64,000 nucleotides of DNA from Variovorax paradoxus (lineage in GTDB: Bacteria > Pseudomonadota > Gammaproteobacteria > Burkholderiales > Burkholderiaceae_C). Position 1 is the stretch's first letter. Each line of letters opens with the position of its first letter. Under the pieces are notes generated by a model. The model worked only from the letters and a program-made list of their open reading frames with translations, was not told where the DNA came from and did no database searches. A program made the translations under genes and the position numbers. Shown piece after piece: positions 27,112 through 33,592 of this stretch. The stretch lies in contig NZ_CP091716.1 of assembly GCF_022009635.1 (NCBI RefSeq), forward strand, positions 2,123,001 through 2,187,000, read 5' to 3'.

Positions 27112-27795
27112 TCAGCGCAGCTCGGCCGCGCTCAGCTTCCAGCCGAGCGCGAGCAGCCAGCCGGTGGCGGGGTCGGCGTCGAGCGCGGCGGCCGCCGTGG
27201 CGCGCGCGGCGCGGGCGGCGTCGGCGCTGCTGGTCTCGACGACCAGCATGGGCTGCAGCACGCGGCCTTCGGTGGCTTCACGCGGCAGCGGCGTGCTGAG
27301 CGTGGCGTCGGGCACGAGCAGGTACGACTGCACGAAGCCTGCCTGCTCGGCCAACTGGCGTCCGGCGCGTTCCGCGCCAGCGACAGGCGCTTCGGCTGCC
27401 GCTGCCAGCGGCAGCACCACGGCGTGGCTGCCGCTGCCGAAGCCGGTGACGGCCTGCACGGCGCACACGCGGCGGATCGGCTGGCGCATGCGGTCGAGGT
27501 TGGCGACCGACCAGGGTGTCTGCTTCTCGAATGCGGCGCGGTAGCCGGCGGAACGGAACACGGCCAGCGATTCGGTGCGGTACAGGCCCAGGTACTTGCG
27601 TCCGCCTTCGAGCGAGAAGTAGCGCGCGCCCGAGAGAAAGCCGGGGATGCGCACGCGCTCTTCCACGTGCTCGCGGTCGTACCAGCGGTTGAAGTCGGCG
27701 TCGTCGGCGGGATCGACGTCGGAGGCGACGAACAGCAGGCCGTTGATGTTCGCCGTGGCGGTTTCAGTAGAGAGGATGGAGTCGGTTGCGGTCAT
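27112..27795 (-). CDS. EthD/DUF4286-like ferredoxin-fold protein
   Basis: A 227-residue protein made of two dimeric alpha/beta-barrel halves. The first half is typical: LLFVASDVDPADDADFNRWY followed by DREHVEERVRIPGF and ARYFSLEGGRKYLGLYRTES, as in EthD/DUF4286 proteins. The second half is poorly conserved and Ala-rich. Such domains bind or turn over small carbonyl or aromatic compounds; no catalytic residue can be named here. It is the first gene of the operon, 144 bases downstream of the LysR gene, whose box lies 114-128 bases upstream of its start codon. Confidence 0.72.
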   Translation of the reverse strand: MTATDSILSTETATANINGLLFVASDVDPADDADFNRWYDREHVEERVRIPGFLSGARYFSLEGGRKYLGLYRTESLAVFRSAGYRAAFEKQTPWSVANLDRMRQPIRRVCAVQAVTGFGSGSHAVVLPLAAAAEAPVAGAERAGRQLAEQAGFVQSYLLVPDATLSTPLPREATEGRVLQPMLVVETSSADAARAARATAAAALDADPATGWLLALGWKLSAAELR

Positions 27796-27908
27796 GGCGG
27801 CACAGGGGCGGGCGGGCCTTCGAAAAATGAAGGCGCGATCTTCCGCCGCGGGGCCGTGCTGTCACAAACGAGTTTTTCTGGGCGACAGCCACAAGAATTA
27901 CTGGCCCC

Positions 27909-27923
27909 TTCATGGGGCATGAA
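27909..27923. promoter_or_regulatory. LysR-type operator ahead of the amidase operon
   Basis: TTCATGGGGCATGAA: perfect 6-base arms around GGG, with a T-N11-A core. It lies 17 bases from the LysR stop and 114-128 bases upstream of the first operon gene, a usual distance for a recognition site. A second perfect palindrome lies 11 bases away (27935-27948). Confidence 0.6.
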
Positions 27924-27934
27924 TGCGCTGTTTT

Positions 27935-27948
27935 GAGGGTTAACCCTC
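27935..27948. promoter_or_regulatory. Perfect palindrome over the LysR stop codon
   Basis: GAGGGTTAACCCTC, 14 bases, overlapping the TAA stop of the LysR gene. It could be a second regulator site next to the LysR box, or a short transcript end signal; no T-run follows on the minus strand. Confidence 0.4.
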
Positions 27949-28857
27949 TGTCGTTCCGCGCCAGGTTGGTGCGACGGCGGAGGCCGTGAACTGGTCGGAC
28001 GCGCGGCAGGCCAGCTCGGCCACGAGGCGGATGGCGTCGGAATCGGCCGCCTCCAGGTGGCTCACCACCAGTCGTTGCGGCGAGATGAGCGCGTCGCACT
28101 CGACGATGCGCACGTCCCCGGCCGCCACGTATTCGTACACCGGCGGCAGCGGCACCAGCGCGTTGCCGAAGCCCGCCTTCACCAGCCGCGCCAGCGCGGA
28201 GATCGAGCTCACGCAGTGCACCTTGCCCAGCGGAATGCCGACGGCGCGGTAGAGGTTCTTGAGCGCCTCGTGCGGTTGCGAGCCGGGGCTCATGGTCAGC
28301 ACGGGCTGGCGCAGCAGCTGGTCGACGGTCTGCACCGGCTCCGCGCCCGGTGCGCCGACCCAGCCCATCGGCATCGGAAGGCAGGGCGTGCTCACGATGC
28401 CCGCGCCGGCGATGTGGTCGGTCTGCAGCGCGATGTCCAGCGCGCCTTCGCGCAGGCCGCGGTGCAGCGCCAGCGTGGTCTCGGAGGTCAGCTGCACCTC
28501 GATGCCCGGGTAGGTGGAGCGCAGGTTGGTGAGAAAGCCCAGCAGCCAGGTGTGGACCACGGTCTCGATGGCGCCGATGCGCACGAGGCCGAGGAGGTCT
28601 TCGCGCGGACGGCCGAGCGAGACGATCTCGCGGCGCAGCTCGAGCAGCCGTTCGCCGTAGTCCATGAGCCGCACGCCCACCGGCGTGAGCCGCAGCTCGC
28701 GCGCGTCGCGTTCGAACAGGCGCGCGCCGATGTCTTCTTCGAGGGAGGCGACGCGGTTGGACACCGCCGCCTGCGTGATGTGGAGCCGGTCGCTGGCCGC
28801 GCGGAAGCTGCCGAGCCGCGCGGCCCAGAGGAAGGCTTCGACAAATCTTGTATTCAT
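27940..28857 (-). CDS. LysR-family regulator of the amidase operon (probable)
   Basis: A 305-residue LysR-type regulator. The helix-turn-helix reads MNTRFVEAFLWAARLGSFRA, DRLHITQAAVSNRVASLEED; the effector domain includes VRIGAIETVVHTWLLGFL and LDIALQTDHI. It precedes the EthD-MHS-DUF2848-amidase operon on the same strand, and the only good LysR box in the area lies between them. This makes it the probable activator, with the imported compound or a product as inducer. The start ATG at 28857 gives the family N terminus; a longer frame upstream runs into the neighbouring gene. Confidence 0.88.
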   Translation of the reverse strand: MNTRFVEAFLWAARLGSFRAASDRLHITQAAVSNRVASLEEDIGARLFERDARELRLTPVGVRLMDYGERLLELRREIVSLGRPREDLLGLVRIGAIETVVHTWLLGFLTNLRSTYPGIEVQLTSETTLALHRGLREGALDIALQTDHIAGAGIVSTPCLPMPMGWVGAPGAEPVQTVDQLLRQPVLTMSPGSQPHEALKNLYRAVGIPLGKVHCVSSISALARLVKAGFGNALVPLPPVYEYVAAGDVRIVECDALISPQRLVVSHLEAADSDAIRLVAELACRASDQFTASAVAPTWRGTTEG

Positions 28858-28915
28858 GAGGGCACCTGCGGGGCATTTTGCCGGTATTCGATCCGGCCGC
28901 CCTCGGCAAGTGCAC

Positions 28916-30040
28916 TTACGGTTGGCCGTGGCTGCGCCGCGGTCGATATCGCCGAACTGGCGGTTCCGCCGTGATGTCGTCCGCCATGCGCGCAGCTCCC
29001 GCCGATGCATTGCTGGCCACCATCACCGCCGCCTCCTGCGTGGCCGGCGCGAACACCAGCAGCGCGCGATAGCCGCCCGTCTGACCGGTATGAAAGTAGA
29101 GCGTGCGGCCGGCCTTCTCGCGGATGCGGATGGCGTAGCCCAACTCGTACTTGTCGTCATGGCCCAGCGGCGCGAGCGCGCGTTCCGCCGCCGCGCCCAG
29201 CGGACCCTTGCGGCCGGCCATGAGTGCGCGCGCGAACACCAGCAGGTCGGCCGCCGTGGAACGCAGGGCGCCGGCACCCGCGAGCGCGTCGAAGTCCCAT
29301 GGTGCGCGCGGCGCCTTGTCCTCGTAGCCGGGCGCGAGGCGGGTGGTCTCCGAGCCGAGATGCTGCATCGTGTCCTTCATGCCCAGCGGCGCTGCGATGT
29401 TCTCCTGCACCAGCATTTCCCAGGGCTTGCCGTAATGGTCCGCGAGCACCTGCCCGAGCAGGCCCAGTCCCAGGCTGCTGTAGGGGCCATTGCAGGGCGG
29501 TGCGCGGTCGAGCTTCAGCGTCGACAGGCCCGTGAGCAAGCGATTGCGATCGGTGCGCGCGAACGGGTTGCCGTCGGTCATCGAGGGCGAACCCGGCAGC
29601 ATGCCGGGCAGGCAGGCGGTGTGCGTCACCAGTTGCCGAAGCGTGATGGAGGCGACCTCGGACGGCAGCGTCACCTGGCCGGCCAGCAGTGTGCCGAGCG
29701 TGTCGTCGAGCGACAGGTCGCCGCGCTCGACCGCCTGTGCCAGCAACACGCCGGTGAAGAGCTTGCTGATAGAGCCGACTTCGAAGATCGGCTGCCCGTC
29801 CGCCGCGATCTCCCGCACCGGGCCGACCTGCGCGACGCTGTTGTGCTGCATCGCGAAGCGCGCATTGCCCTGGCGCGAGACGCCGACCACGATGCTGCCG
29901 GGCGCGTCGTGCATCACGCGCGCGGCGATCTCGGCCGGCGGCGTGGCGAAGCTCAGCGGTTCCGCCTGCGAAGAGACCGTGGCGAGCAGTGCCGCAACGG
30001 CGCATGCGATGAAGCGGGGGCGGAGCATGCTGCGCCGCAT
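28916..30040 (-). CDS. Serine hydrolase of the class C beta-lactamase fold
   Basis: A 374-residue exported enzyme of the AmpC/EstB superfamily. A signal peptide ends near residue 26 (ALLATVSSQA). The catalytic Ser-x-x-Lys is SISK at 90-93, the Tyr motif reads PYSSLGLGLL instead of the YSN of true AmpC, and the KTG box is replaced by HTGQTGG. The changes mean cephalosporinase, esterase and D-amino-acid peptidase activities are all possible. Translation is coupled: its ATG overlaps the stop of the class D beta-lactamase gene by one base. The pair is thus expressed together. Confidence 0.85.
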   Translation of the reverse strand: MRRSMLRPRFIACAVAALLATVSSQAEPLSFATPPAEIAARVMHDAPGSIVVGVSRQGNARFAMQHNSVAQVGPVREIAADGQPIFEVGSISKLFTGVLLAQAVERGDLSLDDTLGTLLAGQVTLPSEVASITLRQLVTHTACLPGMLPGSPSMTDGNPFARTDRNRLLTGLSTLKLDRAPPCNGPYSSLGLGLLGQVLADHYGKPWEMLVQENIAAPLGMKDTMQHLGSETTRLAPGYEDKAPRAPWDFDALAGAGALRSTAADLLVFARALMAGRKGPLGAAAERALAPLGHDDKYELGYAIRIREKAGRTLYFHTGQTGGYRALLVFAPATQEAAVMVASNASAGAARMADDITAEPPVRRYRPRRSHGQP

Positions 30041-30906
30041 CAGCGTGTCGTGTCCGGCATCACGCCCAGGTCGGCCAGCAGCGCGCGGCCGATTGTCAGG
30101 CGCTTCGGCGCATCTTCGTCGCGGCGCATGTCCATGTTGAGCGCGAAGCTCTTCACGTTGCCGTCCGCGCCCGTGACCCATCCCACCCACCAGCCGAGCG
30201 ACTCCGGCGGCTTGTAGTACCAGCCCGTCTTGGCGTGCAGCGCATGCGTCGGCGTTTTCTCGATGAGGGTGATGTCGTGCACCATGTCCTGCGTGCGTGC
30301 GGACAGCGGCAACTGGCGCTGTCCGAGCCGCGCGAGAAAGCGCGCCTGCTCTATCGCGGAAATCTTCAGCGGCCCGTCGAGCCAGAAACGGTCGACCACG
30401 TCGCCCAGCGCTTCGTTGCCGTAGTGCAGGCGCGCGATCCACTCTTTCATGCGCGCCATGCCGATGCGACGCGCCACCCCCTGGTAGACAGGCAGGTTCG
30501 ACACGCGAATCGCATCGCGCAGGTTCATGTCGTGCGCCCACTCTTGGCGGCGCTGCGGCTTGCCACCGTAAGGAAGCACTTCGTCGATGTTCTTCACCGC
30601 GCCGGTCTCGAGCGCGATCAGGCTGTTGGGAATCTTGTAGGTCGAGGCGGGCACGAAGCGCTGGCCCGCGCGCTTGGCGTCGACCAGCGTGAGCTTGGTC
30701 GTGGCGGCGTCGAACAGCGCGAAGGTGCCGGGCATGCCCGCGGCGGTGAAATGCCTGGCCAGATCCGCTCGCTCTTCGATGGCTGCATCGGGCGTGGTGG
30801 CCGCATGGGCCAGGCCGCCGTGCCAGGTGGTGGCGAGCGCGGCGATGGTTGCGCCGCCACGAAGCAGCAGGGCGCGGCGTTGTTCGTCGGGTGTGAAAGA
30901 GGGCAT
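30040..30906 (-). CDS. Class D (OXA-type) beta-lactamase
   Basis: A 288-residue serine beta-lactamase. The four class D motifs are there: STYK at 88-91 (nucleophile Ser88; Lys91 is the residue expected to be carbamylated), SNL at 136-138 in place of the usual S-x-V, YGN at 162-164, and KTG at 226-228. Trp175 in RFWLDGPLKIS matches the Trp that stabilises the carbamate. The signal region carries QRRALLLRGG, which resembles a twin-arginine signal. The ATG at 30906 is preferred to an upstream 30981 because it begins the signal sequence. A class C-like enzyme follows, coupled by one base. Spectrum cannot be read from sequence. Confidence 0.92.
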   Translation of the reverse strand: MPSFTPDEQRRALLLRGGATIAALATTWHGGLAHAATTPDAAIEERADLARHFTAAGMPGTFALFDAATTKLTLVDAKRAGQRFVPASTYKIPNSLIALETGAVKNIDEVLPYGGKPQRRQEWAHDMNLRDAIRVSNLPVYQGVARRIGMARMKEWIARLHYGNEALGDVVDRFWLDGPLKISAIEQARFLARLGQRQLPLSARTQDMVHDITLIEKTPTHALHAKTGWYYKPPESLGWWVGWVTGADGNVKSFALNMDMRRDEDAPKRLTIGRALLADLGVMPDTTR

Positions 30907-30997
30907 GGAAGCGCGGGAAGCGGAAGTTGAGACGACGCGAATCTTCCGGCCACCCTCGCGCCGCGACAACGCGGGCGGCAATGCTTGTCGTCACTGC

Positions 30998-31028
30998 CGT
31001 AACCGGCGTAACCGTTACGCCGGTTACG
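30998..31028. repeat. Perfect 31-base inverted repeat ahead of the beta-lactamase pair
   Basis: Two 15-base arms, CGTAACCGGCGTAAC and its exact complement, flank a single C. Each arm itself contains two copies of a GTAAC unit, and a further CGTAA follows at 31031. It lies 92-122 bases upstream of the class D gene start. A multi-subunit protein site and an intergenic repeat element are both possible. Confidence 0.65.
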
Positions 31029-31047
31029 CCCGTAATGGAAGGGGTGG

Positions 31048-31416
31048 CTAACCGCCCATCGAATAGAAAAATTCTTCCCGCACGATCGCGCCATTGCGCA
31101 CCGTGTACAGGCCGGCTTCTTCCATCTTGAAACGCTGGCCGGTGGCCTTCATGGTCACGTCGAACTCGAAGCCGACGATGAAGCGGTCGTCGTGCGGCCA
31201 GGGACCCGTGATCTTGAACGAATGCACTTCGTGGTTGTCGGTCCACCACTTGCCCTTGGCCTCGATGGCCGCCAGGCCCACCGCCTCTCGCTGGCCGCCC
31301 GGCGGCGCGCCCGCCTCGACGCTCACGGCGTCATCGGCATAGAGCGATTTCGCGTCTTCGAACTTTCCCTGCCGGCACAACGCGACGAGCTGGTTCGCGA
31401 TTTCAAGCGTGGTCAT
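31048..31416 (-). CDS. SnoaL/NTF2-like protein
   Basis: A 122-residue cone-fold protein of the SnoaL-like type: MTTLEIANQLVALCRQGKFE for the first helix, SLYADDAVSVEAG, KGKWWTDNHEVHSFKITGPW for the strand region and a closing GLYTVRNGAIVREEFFYSMG. No catalytic residue is obvious. Homologues occur as stand-alone stress proteins and as isomerases; neither can be claimed. It is the last of five small genes downstream of the macroglobulin gene and 60 bases from the one before. Confidence 0.78.
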   Translation of the reverse strand: MTTLEIANQLVALCRQGKFEDAKSLYADDAVSVEAGAPPGGQREAVGLAAIEAKGKWWTDNHEVHSFKITGPWPHDDRFIVGFEFDVTMKATGQRFKMEEAGLYTVRNGAIVREEFFYSMGG

Positions 31417-31476
31417 GGCCTGTCTCCTGAGGAAGAGGGGACAGGCAGTTTAGGCCGATGCGATGGATTCCGGCGG

Positions 31477-31914
31477 TTACCAACTGCACTTCTTGCCGTC
31501 GTCGGAGCCGATGTCCTGCGAGAACGAATACTGCTTGCCGTTGCGCAGATTCTTGTAGTCGAAGCCGTAGATGTTCGCGCCCTGGGTCGTCACCACGTAC
31601 TGGCCTGCGATGCGCCCGTCGACGATCTCCGCCCAGGTGGTGATGTATTCCCACGGCCGCCCTTCGGGCTTGTCGCCGACCTCGCTCTTCACCGGCACGA
31701 TCGGTATCACCTTCGACGAACCCTTGTACCTGACGTAGCCACCGGACCAGTTGCTGTTGGGGTCGGAAAAGATGCGCCATTCCAGGCGGATCGTCTGCGC
31801 GGCCGATTCCGTCAGGCAGCGGTAGTCGACCGACACAGGCGCATCGCCCGATGCGGCCAATGCGGACAAGGGCAGCAGCAGAAGGCCGGCGAGCGCGAAG
31901 CGCATGTCTTTCAT
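31477..31914 (-). CDS. Small secreted protein, unknown
   Basis: A 145-residue exported protein. The signal peptide (to about residue 20, LLLPLSALAAS) precedes a domain with a single internal Cys (DYRCLTESA) and a C-terminal KKCSW, so one disulfide is likely. The middle is beta-rich (GQYVVTTQGANIYGFDYKNL). I recognise no family. A start three codons later, at 31905, is equally possible. It follows the unknown 197-residue gene by one base, so the two are certainly co-transcribed. Confidence 0.65.
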   Translation of the reverse strand: MKDMRFALAGLLLLPLSALAASGDAPVSVDYRCLTESAAQTIRLEWRIFSDPNSNWSGGYVRYKGSSKVIPIVPVKSEVGDKPEGRPWEYITTWAEIVDGRIAGQYVVTTQGANIYGFDYKNLRNGKQYSFSQDIGSDDGKKCSW

Positions 31915-31915
31915 T

Positions 31916-32509
31916 TCAAAGTCCTGACAGCGAGGGCGCTTGCACGTCGTACAGGTGGGCGGCGAACTCGTACTTGTATTCGTAGTCGCCCGTGTAGGCC
32001 AGCGCGATCCTGCCGGTCCAGGTGATGTTGAAGCGGTCGCTGCCCGGAATGCGGTCGAAGCGCACGCGGTGCGCCGCGGCCGCGTCGTGGCCCAGCAGGT
32101 AGATGTGGAAGACGTTGTCCTCGATGTCCTCGGGCGGCGGCTCGTCCACGACGATCTCCAGGCCGTCGAGCTTCTCGAGGCTGTAGTCGGCCAGCGCGAA
32201 GACAGCGAAGCCGTCGCCCTGGCCCCAGTGCGTCGACGAAAGCGTGCAGCGGTGGTAGTTGGTCCAGACGGAAGCGGACTGCCAGTCGCCGCGGTATTCG
32301 CCGTCTTCGGTCTCGTCCTCTTCCTCGGGGTCTTCGATCTCGCGCTCGGCCTCGTAGTCGTCGCTGCGCAGATGCAGGTCGAACCACACCTGGCCGTCGC
32401 GCACGGCGGCGGTCCAGCGAAATTCCTTCACCGGATGGCCCTCGGGCCAGGGGTTGCCGGTGAAGAAGATGCGGGCTTGGCTGGTGCCGGTGGTGCTGCT
32501 GTCGCTCAT
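31916..32509 (-). CDS. Unknown soluble acidic protein
   Basis: A 197-residue protein with no signal peptide or membrane helix. It is acidic, with a run of Glu and Asp at about 55-70 (EREIEDPEEEDETEDGEY), and has a beta-rich C-terminal half (RFNITWTGRIALAYTGDYEY). I do not recognise a domain. Its start overlaps the VOC gene stop by 4 bases and its end is one base from the next gene. It belongs to the unknown cluster behind the macroglobulin gene. Confidence 0.7.
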   Translation of the reverse strand: MSDSSTTGTSQARIFFTGNPWPEGHPVKEFRWTAAVRDGQVWFDLHLRSDDYEAEREIEDPEEEDETEDGEYRGDWQSASVWTNYHRCTLSSTHWGQGDGFAVFALADYSLEKLDGLEIVVDEPPPEDIEDNVFHIYLLGHDAAAAHRVRFDRIPGSDRFNITWTGRIALAYTGDYEYKYEFAAHLYDVQAPSLSGL

Positions 32510-32919
32510 GCGTTGTCTTCGGGTTGGATCAGGTCCCACTTGTTGCCGCACAAATCCTGGAAGACCGCCACGATGCCGTGCGGCTCGTGGCGCGGCTCCT
32601 CGAGAAAGCGAACGCCGTGGGACGTCATGTGGGCGTGGTCGGACGCGAAGTCCGAGGTGTGCAGGAACAGGAAGACGCGGCCCCCGGCCTGCCTGCCAAT
32701 GCTGGCTTCCTGATCGTCGGTGACCGCCTTGGCCAGCAGCAGCGCGGCACCCGCGTTGCGCGCGGGGGCGACGACCACCCAGCGCTTGCCGGGGGCGCGC
32801 GGTGTGTCTTCAATCAGCTCGAAGCGCAGCGCCTCGGTGAAGAAGCGGATCGCTTCATCGTAGTCGCGCACGAGCAGGGTGACGGTGGCGAGCCGGCGCG
32901 CGATGGGGGAGGGGTTCAT
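32506..32919 (-). CDS. VOC (glyoxalase/bleomycin-resistance) family protein
   Basis: A 137-residue vicinal-oxygen-chelate protein with two beta-alpha-beta-beta-beta modules: RLATVTLLVRDYDEAIRFFT at the N terminus, RVFLFLHTSDFASDHAHM in the middle, and AVFQDLCGNKWDLIQPED at the end, where the final Glu-type ligand position reads D/Q. Members include dioxygenases, glyoxalases and antibiotic-binding proteins; function here is not assigned. It starts 3 bases after the preceding 215-residue gene and overlaps the next by 4, so it is in the same transcript. Confidence 0.85.
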   Translation of the reverse strand: MNPSPIARRLATVTLLVRDYDEAIRFFTEALRFELIEDTPRAPGKRWVVVAPARNAGAALLLAKAVTDDQEASIGRQAGGRVFLFLHTSDFASDHAHMTSHGVRFLEEPRHEPHGIVAVFQDLCGNKWDLIQPEDNA

Positions 32920-32922
32920 GGT

Positions 32923-33570
32923 TCAGTTGAAGACGATCGCCGTCTTGTGCGCGATGCTCAGCCGGGCCGATTCGTAGAGCCGCAGCCACGACACGTACTC
33001 CCGGTAGAGGCCTTGGTCGGCATCGATCAGCTTGCCGATTCGCTCGGCCTCCGCGTCCGACAGCTGGCCGTCGACGAGGCTGATGCCGAGCGCGGGCGCC
33101 ACCAGCACGAGTTCGTCGAGCAGGCGGTAGGAAGAGCCGAGCATGCCGCCGGCCAGTTGCTCGTCGCCGTCGGGTTCGGAATACAGCACCTCGTCGAAAT
33201 CGACCGGCACGTAGAAGCCTTCCGCGTCCGAGTGGCAGACCAGGTGGCTCTGCGAGCTATAGAGCACGTCTTCCACCACCGGATCTTCCGAGGGGTCGAC
33301 ACCGTCCTCCACCGGCGTTGCCATCCAGCCGGGCGAGTTCGCGCGGTGCGCGTAGGCCCGGCGCAGGTAGTGGATGAACGAGTACGGAAAGCTGCCGATC
33401 CGCGCGCGCGATTGCAGCGGCGGCAGTTCACGGGGCTCGGCGTGCGGCGGAAGGCCCGCCGCCGCCAGCACCTTGTTCACCACCGCCAATTCCTCCTGGA
33501 GCCATTCGGCCCCTTCGGGATCATGTTCGAGCAGATCGGCGAGCACGCCGATGCTGATAGCGAGGCCCAC
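32923..33570 (-). CDS. Unknown soluble protein
   Basis: A 215-residue cytoplasmic-looking protein. Noted features: MGLAISIGVLADLLEHDPEG at the N terminus, SFPYSFIHYLRRAYAH near 60, SHLVCHSDAEGFYVPVDFDE near 107, and GGMLGSSYRLLDELVLVAPA near 140. These blocks suggest a compact enzyme-like or immunity-like domain, but I cannot name a family. The gene starts 22 bases downstream of the macroglobulin stop, on the same strand, so it is probably part of that transcript. Confidence 0.7.
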   Translation of the reverse strand: MGLAISIGVLADLLEHDPEGAEWLQEELAVVNKVLAAAGLPPHAEPRELPPLQSRARIGSFPYSFIHYLRRAYAHRANSPGWMATPVEDGVDPSEDPVVEDVLYSSQSHLVCHSDAEGFYVPVDFDEVLYSEPDGDEQLAGGMLGSSYRLLDELVLVAPALGISLVDGQLSDAEAERIGKLIDADQGLYREYVSWLRLYESARLSIAHKTAIVFN

Positions 33571-33592
33571 GGTGTTCTCCCTTTCGAAGCGG

